Source: Dyella_A ginsengisoli
Lineage (GTDB): Bacteria > Pseudomonadota > Gammaproteobacteria > Xanthomonadales > Rhodanobacteraceae
Direction of reading: 5' to 3'
DNA length: 64,000 nucleotides
Assembly: GCF_044904665.1 (NCBI RefSeq)
Contig: NZ_JADIKM010000003.1
Span: forward strand, 186,001-250,000
A program made the translations under genes and the position numbers. The notes beneath the pieces were generated by a model. That model was given only the letters and a program-made list of their open reading frames with translations. It was not told the DNA's origin and made no database searches. Below, piece after piece: positions 19,014 through 27,828 of the stretch. How positions within the stretch are numbered: position 1 is the first letter of the stretch; every line of letters starts with the position of its first letter.

Positions 19014-22000
19014 GTGCGGTGGATACGGACCTTTCCCTGGCGATATGGGCTGCTGTCGTGCGTGCTGTGGCTGGCATCGATGGCCGCGAATGCCGCCGCA
19101 CCGGCCGCAGCGGATGCGCTGCTCGCGCCGCAGTGGCATCACGCCGCGTGGGCCGTGAAGGACGGCGCGCCCGCCGACATCTGGGCCATGGCGCAGGGAC
19201 CACGCGGCTTCCTCTGGCTGGGCACCGGCAACGGGCTGTATCAATTTGATGGCGTGCGCTTCGAGCGTGCGGCGCTGCCCGCTGGCGCGTCGCTGCCGTC
19301 CAGCAACATCACCGCCTTGACGATGCTGCCCGACGGCAGTGTGTGGATCGGTTACTACAACGGCGGTGCCAGCGTGCTGAAGGGCGGCCACTTCGTGCAT
19401 TACGGCCCGCGCGAGGGATTTCCCGGCGGCATGGTGCAGACTTTCGCCCGCGATCCGGACGGCCATCTGTGGGCTGCCACCGGCGGCGGACTGATGCGCT
19501 TTGCCGAGGGGCGCTGGCAGCATATCGACGCGGCCTGGGGCTATCCGGCCGCGCGGGCGGACTGGCTCGTGTTCGACCGCGCAGGTACGTTGTGGGTGGT
19601 GACGGGCGAGGAGCTGGTGTTCCTGCGCAGGGGCGCGCGCCGGTTCGAGTCGACCGGCGAAAAAGTGGATCGCCAGGCCGTGCTGGGCTACGCGCCGGAC
19701 GGCACGCTGTGGCTGTCTGACGGGCTGCACGGCACGCGTGCGCTGCCGGGTCTGTCGGCCGACCACCCGCATGTGGCCGCGTCGGCGCGCCAGCCCACGC
19801 CCGGTGCTTTCGCGCGGGTCAAGCGCCTGTTGTTCGATCGCGCGGGTCATCTGTGGGGTACCGACGCCAACGACGGCGGTGTGTACCGCACGCGTTCGCT
19901 GCGCGAGATCAGCGACGGCCGCTCGCTCGGTGCAACGGACCTGCGCTGGGTGTTCAAGCGGCGCAACGGGCTGACTTCCGATGTGGCCGTGCCGATGGTG
20001 CAGGACGTCGAGGGCGACGTGTGGGTCGGCACCAACCTCGGCCTGGACAGCTTCCGCATCAACAACGTGAAGGTGCTGCCGGACATCGTGCTGAGCCCGT
20101 CGTCGCACTACGGGGTGTCGGTCGACCGCCGCGGCGCGGTGTGGGTGGCGAACAACGGCGCGCTGTTCCGCATCGACCGTCGCGGCGCCGCGCGCGTCCC
20201 CGGCGCCTTCCCTGATGCGCTCGATATCCATGCCGCGCCCGACGACGCGCTGTGGCTCAACAGCAAGAGCGGCTTGTGGAAGCTGGAACGCGGCGTGCTG
20301 CGCGCGATTCCGCTGCCCGACGACGCGGCGCGCGGCAACATCCAGGCGCTGACCGCCGATGCCACCGACGGCCTGTGGATCGCCGTGCTCAACCGCGGCG
20401 CATTCCACTGGAACGGTGAGCGCTGGCGGCACTGGGATGGCGATCCGGTACTTGCCACGCTGACGCCCACCGCGATGGCTATGGACGCCGCCGGCCGGAT
20501 CTGGTTCGGCTATCCAGGCAGTCTGCTGGCGCGGCTGGACGGTGACACGGTAAGGCGCTTTTCGTCGGTGGACGGACTGCGCGTGGGCAACGTCACCACG
20601 CTCACCGCCGCCGGCGACGCGGTGTGGGTGGGCGGTGAGTCGGGGCTGGCGCGATCCACCGCCGGAGGGTTCCAGTCGTTGTCGATGGCGGGCATCGACG
20701 TGCTCACCGGCATCTCCGGCATCGCGCGCGCGAATAACGGTGATATTTGGGTGAACGCCAGTCGCGGCGTGGTGCGCATCGACGCCAGTTCGCTGGACCG
20801 CGGGTTCGCGCAGGCCTCGCGGCACGCCGAGGTCACCGTTTTCGACGATCGCGACGGCTTGCCGGGCATCGCCCTGCAGGCGATCGCGGTGCCCAGCGCC
20901 GTGGCCGACGCGCAGGGACGCGTGTGGTTCGCCACCAACCAGGGCGTGGCCTGGCTCGATCCGGGGCACCTGTACCGCAACCGCCTGCCGCCGCCGGTGC
21001 TGCTGCGTTCGCTCACGGCGAACGGTCGGGTCTATACAGTGGCTGCGGCGGCGCTGGAGCTACCGCCTCGCGTCGCCAACGTGCGGCTGGACTACACCGC
21101 CACCAGCCTGTCGATGCCCGACCGCGTGCGCTTCCGCTACCGCCTCGATGGCGTGGACGACCGCTGGCAGGACGCCGGCGGGCGGCGCGAGGCCTACTAC
21201 GCCAACCTGGGACCCGGGCGCTACGTGTTTCGCGTGATGGCCGCCAACGACGACGGCGTGTGGAGCGACGCGGGCGCCAGGCTCGACTTCACGATCCGGC
21301 CGATGTTCTACCAGACGCGCTGGTTTGCCGCGCTCGGCGTGCTGCTCGGGGTCCTGCTGGTGGCCGCGCTCTTCGTGCTGCGCTCGCGGCAGGTGGCCAG
21401 ACGCGTGCGCGGACGACTGGAAGAGCGGCACGCCGAGCGCGAGCGGATCGCCCGCGAGCTGCATGACACGCTGCTGCAGGGCGTGCAGGGGGTGGTGTTG
21501 TGTTTTCAGGCGGCCGCCGAGCGCGTACCGACCGATTCCACCACGCGCGCGCTGCTGGAGCGGGCGCTGGACCGCGCCGACGAGGTGCTGGTGGAGGGCC
21601 GCGACCGGGTGCGCGACCTGCGCAGCAGCGACGAGGCAGGACGGGACCTTCCGCATGCCCTGCTGGAGCTCGGCGAAGAGCTTGCCGGAGCCTGTAACAC
21701 AGCGTTCCGGGTGGTGGTGTACGGTTCTGTGCGAGCCATCGATCCGCTGGTGCGCGACGAGCTCCACGGCATCAGCCGCGAGGCCCTGGTCAACGCGTTC
21801 CAGCACGCCCGCGCCAGCGAGATCGAGGTGGAGATCGACTACGGAATGGACGAGCTGTGCCTGCGCATCCGCGACAATGGCATCGGTATCGATCCGGCGA
21901 TCGTGGCGGCAGGGGGACGCTCGGGTCATTGGGGAATGGTGGGCATGCACGAACGGGCGAGTGCCATGGGCGCGCGGATGAACGTGTGGAGCCGCCCCGA

Positions 22001-22112
22001 GTCCGGTACCGAGGTGGAGGTGCGGGTGCCGGCCACGGTGGCGCATGGTCGCGCCAAGGCATCGTGGACGAGCTGGATGCGGCGTCTGGTGAGCGGAGGC
22101 AGAGAGACGTGA
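19014..22112 (+). CDS. Two-component sensor histidine kinase with periplasmic beta-propeller sensor
   Basis: A 1032-residue inner-membrane kinase. A signal-like N-terminus (WRYGLLSCVLWLASMAANAAA) is followed by many repeats of the two-component 'propeller' type (W-A-x-D-x-x-G-x-(L/V)-W, for example DPDGHLWAATGGGLMRF and DAQGRVWFATNQGVAWL) to about residue 690, a Y_Y_Y Ig-like domain (about 690-760), one membrane helix (WFAALGVLLGVLLVAALFVL), a HisKA_3 dimerisation domain with phospho-acceptor His817 in IARELHDTLLQG, and an HATPase domain (EALVNAFQHARA, DNGIGI, GMVGMHERA). It has no receiver domain. GTG 19014 is the likely start. Its stop overlaps the regulator start. The periplasmic ligand is unknown; related architectures often sense sugars or cell-wall pieces. 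Confidence 0.92.
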   Translation: MRWIRTFPWRYGLLSCVLWLASMAANAAAPAAADALLAPQWHHAAWAVKDGAPADIWAMAQGPRGFLWLGTGNGLYQFDGVRFERAALPAGASLPSSNITALTMLPDGSVWIGYYNGGASVLKGGHFVHYGPREGFPGGMVQTFARDPDGHLWAATGGGLMRFAEGRWQHIDAAWGYPAARADWLVFDRAGTLWVVTGEELVFLRRGARRFESTGEKVDRQAVLGYAPDGTLWLSDGLHGTRALPGLSADHPHVAASARQPTPGAFARVKRLLFDRAGHLWGTDANDGGVYRTRSLREISDGRSLGATDLRWVFKRRNGLTSDVAVPMVQDVEGDVWVGTNLGLDSFRINNVKVLPDIVLSPSSHYGVSVDRRGAVWVANNGALFRIDRRGAARVPGAFPDALDIHAAPDDALWLNSKSGLWKLERGVLRAIPLPDDAARGNIQALTADATDGLWIAVLNRGAFHWNGERWRHWDGDPVLATLTPTAMAMDAAGRIWFGYPGSLLARLDGDTVRRFSSVDGLRVGNVTTLTAAGDAVWVGGESGLARSTAGGFQSLSMAGIDVLTGISGIARANNGDIWVNASRGVVRIDASSLDRGFAQASRHAEVTVFDDRDGLPGIALQAIAVPSAVADAQGRVWFATNQGVAWLDPGHLYRNRLPPPVLLRSLTANGRVYTVAAAALELPPRVANVRLDYTATSLSMPDRVRFRYRLDGVDDRWQDAGGRREAYYANLGPGRYVFRVMAANDDGVWSDAGARLDFTIRPMFYQTRWFAALGVLLGVLLVAALFVLRSRQVARRVRGRLEERHAERERIARELHDTLLQGVQGVVLCFQAAAERVPTDSTTRALLERALDRADEVLVEGRDRVRDLRSSDEAGRDLPHALLELGEELAGACNTAFRVVVYGSVRAIDPLVRDELHGISREALVNAFQHARASEIEVEIDYGMDELCLRIRDNGIGIDPAIVAAGGRSGHWGMVGMHERASAMGARMNVWSRPESGTEVEVRVPATVAHGRAKASWTSWMRRLVSGGRET

Positions 22113-22741
22113 CGAGTTCGGACAAGCCGATACGCATCCTGACGGTGGACGATCATCCGATGCTGCGCGAGGGCATCGCGGCGGTGATCGAAGGGCAGCC
22201 GGACATGGTGCTGGTGGCCGAGGCCAGCGACGGCTACGAGGCCCTGCAGCAATTCCGCGCGCACCGCCCCGATGTGGTGCTGATGGACCTGCAGATGCCG
22301 CGCATGGCCGGCGTCGAGGCGATCGTGGCGATCCGCCGCGAGTTTCCGGCCGCAACGATCCTGGTGCTGACCACCTACAAGGGCGATGCCCGCGCACTGC
22401 GAGCGCTGAAGGCCGGTGCCCAGGGTTACATGCTCAAGAGCGCCCTGCGCAAGGAGCTGCTGGAGACGATCCGCCAGCTGCACGCCGGCCACCGCAGCAT
22501 TCCCCCGGAAATCGCCGCGGAGATCGCCGGTCACGCGGTGGACGATGCGCTCACCTCGCGCGAGGTGGCCGTGCTCTCGTGCGTTGCCTCGGGCAATTCC
22601 AACAAGGCCGTCGCCACGCTGATGAGCATCTCCGAGGAGACGGTGAAGGCGCACATGAAGAGCATCCTCGCCAAGCTGGGTGCCAACGACCGCACGCATG
22701 CGGTCACCATCGCGTTGCGTCGCGGCATCCTCAATTCCTGA
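22109..22741 (+). CDS. NarL/LuxR-family response regulator
   Basis: The 210-residue partner of the propeller kinase. The receiver domain has the acidic pair and phospho-acceptor Asp60 (VVLMDLQMPRMAG), the switch residue in LVLTTY and Lys in YMLKSAL; the C-terminal LuxR helix-turn-helix is LTSREVAVLSCVASGNSNKAVATLMSISEETVKAHMKSILAKLG. It binds DNA as a dimer when phosphorylated. GTG 22109 overlaps the kinase stop by four bases (GTGA), with GGAGG ten bases before it. A likely target is the palindrome at 18940-18957 and the gene sets on either side; that is inference. Confidence 0.93.
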   Translation: MTSSDKPIRILTVDDHPMLREGIAAVIEGQPDMVLVAEASDGYEALQQFRAHRPDVVLMDLQMPRMAGVEAIVAIRREFPAATILVLTTYKGDARALRALKAGAQGYMLKSALRKELLETIRQLHAGHRSIPPEIAAEIAGHAVDDALTSREVAVLSCVASGNSNKAVATLMSISEETVKAHMKSILAKLGANDRTHAVTIALRRGILNS

Positions 22742-22931
22742 CCGAACACCGCAATCGCGTCCAAGCCGCCAGCCCGCGCGCCTCCTACCGTTCGAAACAC
22801 CCGATGCCTGGCCTCATCAAGGGGGCCATGCCGCTGGCGCGCCGCGCCGACGGCCAGGGCAGGGAGACGGTATCGCCGTCGCGCGTGCCGCCCATCCGGG
22901 GCCGGTCTTTTTCCAGCTGAGGAGTCAAGCC

Positions 22932-23930
22932 ATGGCCGAGCGCCCTGACGCAGACGATGTCGACATGAATCGCCGCAAGTTGATGATCGCCGGCGCTACC
23001 GCCGCCGCCGCAGGGATCGTGCTGCCGGCCGCCGCGTCGGCCGGCGGCTTCGCGACGCATCGTTCAACGCATTCCCCCATCGCATCCACCCAAGGAGAAT
23101 CACCCATGCCAAGCATCAAGACGAAGGACGGAACCGAGATCTTCTACAAGGACCTGGGCCACGGCCAGCCGATCGTGTTCCACCACGGGTGGCCGCTGTC
23201 TTCCGATGACTGGGACGCGCAGATCATGTACTTCCTGCTGCACGGTTACCGCGTGATCGCCCACGATCGCCGCGGCCACGGGCGCTCCACCCAGACCGAC
23301 ACCGGCAACGACATGGACACCTATGCCGCCGACGTCGCCGCGCTGGCCGCGCATCTGGACCTGAAGGATGCGATCCACGTCGGGCACTCCACCGGCGGTG
23401 GCGAGGTGGCCCGCTACGTGGCGCGCCACGGCAAGGGACGCGTGGCCAAGGCGGTGCTGATCGGCGCAGTGCCGCCGATCATGCTCAAGACCCCGGCCAA
23501 CCCCGGTGGCCTGCCGATGGAAGTGTTCGACGGCTTCCGCAGCGCCCTGGTGGCCAACCGCGCGCAGTTCTACCTGGACGTGCCGACCGGCCCGTTCTAC
23601 GGCTTCAACCGTCCCGGCGCCAAGATCTCCGAGGGCACGATCCGCAACTGGTGGCGTCAGGGCATGTCCGGTGGCATCAAGGCGCATTACGACTGCATCA
23701 AGGCATTCTCGGAAACCGATTTCACCGAGGATTTGAAGGCCATCGACGTGCCGGTGCTGGTGATGCACGGCGAGGACGATCAGATCGTGCCGATCGCCGA
23801 CTCGGCGATGTTGTCGGTCAAGCTGCTCAAGCACGGCACCCTGAAGACCTACAAGGGCTTCCCGCACGGCATGTGCACCACCCAGCCGGAGGTGATCAAC
23901 CCTGACCTGCTGGCGTTCTTCAAGAGCTGA
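22932..23930 (+). CDS. Alpha/beta hydrolase (non-haem chloroperoxidase-like) with Tat-like leader
   Basis: The core, from residue 59 (MPSIKTKDGTEIFYKDLGHG), is a cofactor-free haloperoxidase/esterase-type alpha/beta hydrolase: oxyanion region HHGWPLSSDDWD, nucleophile elbow GHSTGGGE (Ser), acid Asp in MHGEDDQIVP and catalytic His in FPHGMCTT. Such enzymes are esterases or perhydrolases. In front is a 58-residue leader, MAERPDADDVDMNRRKLMIAGATAAAAGIVLPAAASA, with RRK and a hydrophobic stretch like a Tat signal. GAGGAG precedes ATG 22932 and an equally strong AAGGAG precedes the internal ATG 23106, so both exported and cytoplasmic forms may be made. It follows the response regulator by 190 bases. 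Confidence 0.88.
   Translation: MAERPDADDVDMNRRKLMIAGATAAAAGIVLPAAASAGGFATHRSTHSPIASTQGESPMPSIKTKDGTEIFYKDLGHGQPIVFHHGWPLSSDDWDAQIMYFLLHGYRVIAHDRRGHGRSTQTDTGNDMDTYAADVAALAAHLDLKDAIHVGHSTGGGEVARYVARHGKGRVAKAVLIGAVPPIMLKTPANPGGLPMEVFDGFRSALVANRAQFYLDVPTGPFYGFNRPGAKISEGTIRNWWRQGMSGGIKAHYDCIKAFSETDFTEDLKAIDVPVLVMHGEDDQIVPIADSAMLSVKLLKHGTLKTYKGFPHGMCTTQPEVINPDLLAFFKS
23092..23108 (+). promoter_or_regulatory. Strong internal ribosome-binding site and alternative start
   Basis: AAGGAG at 23092-23097 lies eight bases before ATG 23106, which begins MPSIKTKDGTEIFYKD, the normal first residues of the chloroperoxidase-like family. The upstream in-frame ATG 22932 also has a good site (GAGGAG, 22919-22924). 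The pair implies two translation products or a leader recently joined to an older gene. Confidence 0.6.
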
Positions 23931-23938
23931 GCGCATGG

Positions 23939-23966
23939 CCGTTCTCGCCGCTCGCGGCGAGAACGG
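23939..23966. terminator. Hairpin after the hydrolase gene, no T run
   Basis: CCGTTCTCGCCG (23939-23950) pairs perfectly over 12 bases with CGGCGAGAACGG (23955-23966) around CTCG. It begins eight bases after the hydrolase stop. Without a T run it is not a textbook intrinsic terminator; it may protect the mRNA 3' end or be a REP-like element, since it shares CGCTCGCGGCG with the repeat at 28250-28312. Confidence 0.5.
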
Positions 23967-24011
23967 TTCCCGGCACGCCGCCGAGGCGTCCGTGACCATG
24001 GAAGGAAAAAC

Positions 24012-24041
24012 AAAAAGGCCACCCGCGAGGGTGGCCTTTTT
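24012..24041 (-). terminator. Bidirectional intrinsic terminator of tRNA-Pro
   Basis: AAAAAGGCCACCC (24012-24024) pairs perfectly with GGGTGGCCTTTTT (24029-24041) around GCGA. It lies 11 bases beyond the tRNA-Pro 3' end on the minus strand, and the T run on each strand lets it stop transcripts from both the tRNA and the converging hydrolase gene. Confidence 0.9.
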
Positions 24042-24051
24042 GTCGAATTTT

Positions 24052-24128
<77 letters not shown>

Positions 24129-24140
24129 TGGGAGCCGCGC

Positions 24141-24169
24141 ATTCTAGCGATGACCCTCGGTCTTGGCAA
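24141..24169 (-). promoter_or_regulatory. Sigma-70 promoter of tRNA-Pro
   Basis: On the minus strand, TTGCCA (24169-24164) and TAGAAT (24146-24141) are separated by exactly 17 bases, each close to consensus. Transcription would start about 24134, six bases before the mature tRNA end. The next 11 bases (GCGCGGCTCCC) are GC-rich, resembling the discriminator of stringently controlled stable-RNA promoters. Confidence 0.82.
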
Positions 24170-24280
24170 CAGGGGGCGGGGTGTCGCAAGCGCCCGCGGG
24201 GCGGGGAGGCGAGGTGGCCATCTGCTAATCTTGAGGGCTGCCGTTTCACGGCCACCCGTCACCGCAAAGCAGAGGATTCC

Positions 24281-25666
24281 ATGGCGCTTACCCCGGCCCG
24301 CACCATGCCCGGCGTGCTCGAGCTGCTGCCGCTCGACCAGATCGCGTTCCAGCGCATGCTCGACGTGATCCGCCGCAACTACGAGCGCTTCGGCTTCCTG
24401 CCGATCGAAACGCCGGTGATCGAATACTCCGACGTCTTGCTGACCAAGACCGGCGGCGAGACCGAGCGCCAAGTGTATTTCGTGCAGTCTACCGGTGCAT
24501 TGAACGCCGAGAAGGACGCCGACGGCGTGCCGGAACTGGCGCTGCGCTTCGACCTCACCGTGCCGCTGGCCCGCTACGTGGCCGAGCACGAGCGCGACCT
24601 CAGCTTCCCGTTCCGCCGCTACCAGATGCAGCGCGTGTACCGCGGCGAGCGCGCCCAGCGCGGCCGCTTCCGCGAGTTCTATCAGTGCGACATCGACGTG
24701 ATCGGCAAGGACAGCCTGTCGGTGCGCTACGACGCCGAGGTGCCGGCGGTGATCTACAGCGTGTTCCGCGAGCTCAACGTGGGCGCGTTCACCATCCAGA
24801 TGAACAACCGCAAGCTTATGCGCGGCTATTTCGAGAAGCTGGGCATCGCCGACGCCGAGCAGCAGATGCTGGTGCTGCGCGAGGTGGACAAGCTGGACAA
24901 GCGTGGCGCCGACTACGTGCGCGATACGCTTACCGGCGAGGCGTTTGGCCTCAGCTCCGGGGTGGCCAACCAGATTCTCGCCTTCGTGCAGGTGCGCTCC
25001 ACCTCGCTGCAGGACGCCTTCGACAAGCTTGCTGCGCTGGGCGAAGGCCCGGAGGCGATGGAGCAGGGCCGCGCCGAACTGAAGGAAGTGCTGGGCCTGA
25101 TCCACGCCTTCGGCGTGCCGGAGACGCATTACGCGCTCAACCTCTCGATCGCCCGTGGCCTCGATTACTACACCGGCACTGTCTACGAGACCACGCTCAA
25201 CGACCACCCGCAGATCGGCTCGGTCTGCTCCGGCGGACGCTACGAGAACCTGGCCAGCCAGTACACCAAGTCGAAGCTGCCCGGCGTGGGCATTTCGATC
25301 GGCCTGACCCGGCTGTACTGGCAGCTGCGCGACGCCGGCCTGGTCAACACCGCGCAGAGCACGGTGGACGTGCTGGTGACGCAGATGGACGAAGCCCAGC
25401 TGCCCGCCTACCTGGCGCTGGCCAACGAGCTGCGCAGCGCCGGCATCGCCACCGAGGTGGTGCTGGAGGCCGGCAAGCTCGGCAAGCAGTTCAAGTACGC
25501 CGACCGCGCCGGCATCCGCTTCGTGCTGGTGCTGGGCGAGGACGAACTGGCCAAGGGCGTGGTCACGGTGAAGGATCTGCGCCGCGAGGATCAGTTCGAG
25601 GTGGCGCGCGGCGAGCTGATCAAGACGCTGCGGGTGGAGCTGGAGCAGGCGGCGGTGATGGGCTGA
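24281..25666 (+). CDS. hisS: Histidyl-tRNA synthetase
   Basis: HisRS charges tRNA-His with histidine in the cytoplasm. The 461-residue protein shows class II motif 2 (RRYQMQRVYRGERAQRGRFREFYQCDIDVIG, about residues 110-140), the histidine-specific motifs LARGLDYYTGTVYET (about 285) and GGRYENLASQY, motif 3 GVGISIGLTRLYW, and a C-terminal anticodon-binding domain (VDVLVTQMDE...). It is the longer form with an inserted domain used by some proteobacterial lineages, compared with about 424 residues in E. coli. AGAGGA six bases before ATG 24281 fixes the start against a longer open frame. It is divergent from tRNA-Pro. Confidence 0.95.
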   Translation: MALTPARTMPGVLELLPLDQIAFQRMLDVIRRNYERFGFLPIETPVIEYSDVLLTKTGGETERQVYFVQSTGALNAEKDADGVPELALRFDLTVPLARYVAEHERDLSFPFRRYQMQRVYRGERAQRGRFREFYQCDIDVIGKDSLSVRYDAEVPAVIYSVFRELNVGAFTIQMNNRKLMRGYFEKLGIADAEQQMLVLREVDKLDKRGADYVRDTLTGEAFGLSSGVANQILAFVQVRSTSLQDAFDKLAALGEGPEAMEQGRAELKEVLGLIHAFGVPETHYALNLSIARGLDYYTGTVYETTLNDHPQIGSVCSGGRYENLASQYTKSKLPGVGISIGLTRLYWQLRDAGLVNTAQSTVDVLVTQMDEAQLPAYLALANELRSAGIATEVVLEAGKLGKQFKYADRAGIRFVLVLGEDELAKGVVTVKDLRREDQFEVARGELIKTLRVELEQAAVMG

Positions 25667-25847
25667 ACCAGCTTGCGATGGCGCGGCGCAGCTTGCCCGC
25701 CATCATCGCAACCCCGAGCATGCGCCGTCGCTGCGACCACCCGAGGTGGTTCGCGCGGCGGCTTTTCACGTCCGGTGCCGGTCGCGACCGCACCCCATAT
25801 CCAGTGGCCTCGCGACACGAGCGCGGGTCACCTGCACGGAGAATCGA

Positions 25848-27752
25848 GTGACTTCGCACGACTTCATCACCCTGGACGGCAACAGCCTCACCCGCAAGCA
25901 GCTGGTCGCAGTCGCCCGCGGCGGCGCGTCCGTGCAGCTGGATCCGAACCAGCTTGCGCGCGTACAGCGCGCGGCGGATTTCCTCGCCGAAAAGGTGAGC
26001 TGCGGCGAACCGACCTACGGCGTCACCACCGGCTTCGGCTCCAACGCCGACAAGCTGCTGGGCGCGCATCGCCTGCGCGACGAGCTGCCGGGCGGCCATC
26101 CGCACCAGCCGGAAGGCACGCTGCTGGACGAGCTGCAGCACAACCTGATCATCACCCACGCGGTGTGCGTGGGCAGGCCGTTCGCCGAGGACGTGGTGCG
26201 GGCGATGCTGGTGATCCGCATCAATACGCTGATGCGCGGTCATTCCGGCATCCGCGTCTCCACGCTTCAAGCGCTGACCGCCATGCTCAACGCAGGCATT
26301 GTGCCGGTGGTGCCGGAGAAGGGCTCGGTCGGCGCCAGCGGCGATCTGGCGCCGCTGTCGCACCTGGCGATCGTGTTGCTCGGTGGCGGCGAGGCGTTCT
26401 ACCAGGGCGAGCGCATGCCGGGCGCCGAGGCGCTCAAGCGCGCGGGGCTGGAGCCGATCCGGCTGTCGTTCAAGGAAGGCCTGGCGCTGAACAACGGCAC
26501 TGCGCAGATGCTGGCCACTGGCGCGCTGGCGCTGGACACGCTGGAGCGCCTGCTCGACACCGCCGACCTCGCCGCGGCGATGACGCTGGACGCCTTCGCC
26601 GGCCGCAGCGGCGCACTGCGCGAAGAGGTGCACGCGCTGCGCCCGCATCCGGGGCAGGTGGAGACCGCTGCGCGTGTCCGGGATCTGCTGGAAGGCTCGA
26701 CCCTGGTCGACATCCCGTACCACCTCGTGCCGCGCTTCCGGCAGTGGGCCTCCGATGCATGGAGCACGCCGGAGGACCAGGCGCTCAGCTTCGACATCGG
26801 CTGGGAATGGGTGCCGGCCAACCAGCGCCACGGCCGCGAGGCGTTCTACAACCGCTTCCTGCCGTTCAAGGGCGGCAAGAAGCACCAGCCGCAGGACGCC
26901 TACAGCCTGCGCTGCATGCCACAGGTCCACGGCGCGGTGCGCGACGCCTGGGCCCAGGCCTGCCGCGTGTTCGACATCGAGTTGAACGCGGTCACCGACA
27001 ACCCGTTGATCTTCCCCGACAACGACGCCGCGCAGTTCATCGAGGAGCAGGTGATCTCCGCCGGCCACTTCCACGGCATGCCGCTGGCGCTGGCGATGAG
27101 CTACGTGAAGGCGGCGATCCCGGTACTGGCCTCGATCTCCGAGCGCCGGCTCAACAAGCTGGTGGACCCGGCCACCAACGACGGTCTGCCGGCCTTCCTC
27201 ACCGGCAACGAGGACGCCACCGATTCGGGCTTCATGATCGTGCAGTACACCGCCGCGGCGCTGGTGAACGACCTGGCCACGCGCGCCCATCCGGCCAGCG
27301 TGTATTCGGTGCCGACCAGCGCCAACGCCGAGGATCACGTGTCGATGGGTGCCAACGAGGCGCGCCACGTGCTGGACATGTGCGAGGACCTCGGCCACGT
27401 GCTGGCGCTGGAGCTGTACACCGCGGCGCAGGCGCTGGACTACCGCCAGGAAATGCTCAACGCCGCACGCCGCTTGGCCGCCCGCGGCGACTGGCGCGCG
27501 CTGGCCGCCAAGATCACCAATGCGCCGCGCGAGGACAGCCCGCACCACGCCCAGTTCGTCGACGAGGTGAAGGCGCTCACCGCCGCGCTGGCCGAGGTGG
27601 GCGACTACCACGCCGGCGCCGCCGTGCGCCGCGCGCACGAACGCCTGCGCCAGCACATCGGCTTCATGCACCGCGACCGCGCGATGGACGGCGACGTGCG
27701 CACGGTGTGCGAGCTGGTTGCCCGCGGCGCGGTGCTGGACGGCGCGGCCTGA
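25848..27752 (+). CDS. MIO-type aromatic amino acid (histidine/phenylalanine/tyrosine) ammonia-lyase, long form
   Basis: The protein eliminates ammonia from an aromatic amino acid using the self-made MIO cofactor from Ala163-Ser164-Gly165 in GSVGASGDLAPLSH. Catalytic Tyr57 sits in YGVTTGFG; other conserved segments are ALNNGTAQM, QDAYSLRCMPQVHG, NAVTDNPLIFP and SVPTSANAEDHVSMG. ITHAVCVG at the selectivity position resembles histidine lyases more than Phe/Tyr lyases. At 634 residues it is about 120 longer than HutH: extra segments lie near residues 68-92 and in the ~50 residues before QDAYSLRC (WASDAWSTPEDQ...GGKKHQPQ). No other hut genes are present. GTG 25848 follows GGAG. The substrate is uncertain. 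Confidence 0.85.
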   Translation: MTSHDFITLDGNSLTRKQLVAVARGGASVQLDPNQLARVQRAADFLAEKVSCGEPTYGVTTGFGSNADKLLGAHRLRDELPGGHPHQPEGTLLDELQHNLIITHAVCVGRPFAEDVVRAMLVIRINTLMRGHSGIRVSTLQALTAMLNAGIVPVVPEKGSVGASGDLAPLSHLAIVLLGGGEAFYQGERMPGAEALKRAGLEPIRLSFKEGLALNNGTAQMLATGALALDTLERLLDTADLAAAMTLDAFAGRSGALREEVHALRPHPGQVETAARVRDLLEGSTLVDIPYHLVPRFRQWASDAWSTPEDQALSFDIGWEWVPANQRHGREAFYNRFLPFKGGKKHQPQDAYSLRCMPQVHGAVRDAWAQACRVFDIELNAVTDNPLIFPDNDAAQFIEEQVISAGHFHGMPLALAMSYVKAAIPVLASISERRLNKLVDPATNDGLPAFLTGNEDATDSGFMIVQYTAAALVNDLATRAHPASVYSVPTSANAEDHVSMGANEARHVLDMCEDLGHVLALELYTAAQALDYRQEMLNAARRLAARGDWRALAAKITNAPREDSPHHAQFVDEVKALTAALAEVGDYHAGAAVRRAHERLRQHIGFMHRDRAMDGDVRTVCELVARGAVLDGAA

Positions 27753-27828
27753 CGCGGCGCCCGGCTATCCTGTTGCGCTGATTTCCCCGGTGCGCCGCCC
27801 GGCGCACCGCACGATTGCGGAGTTTCCG

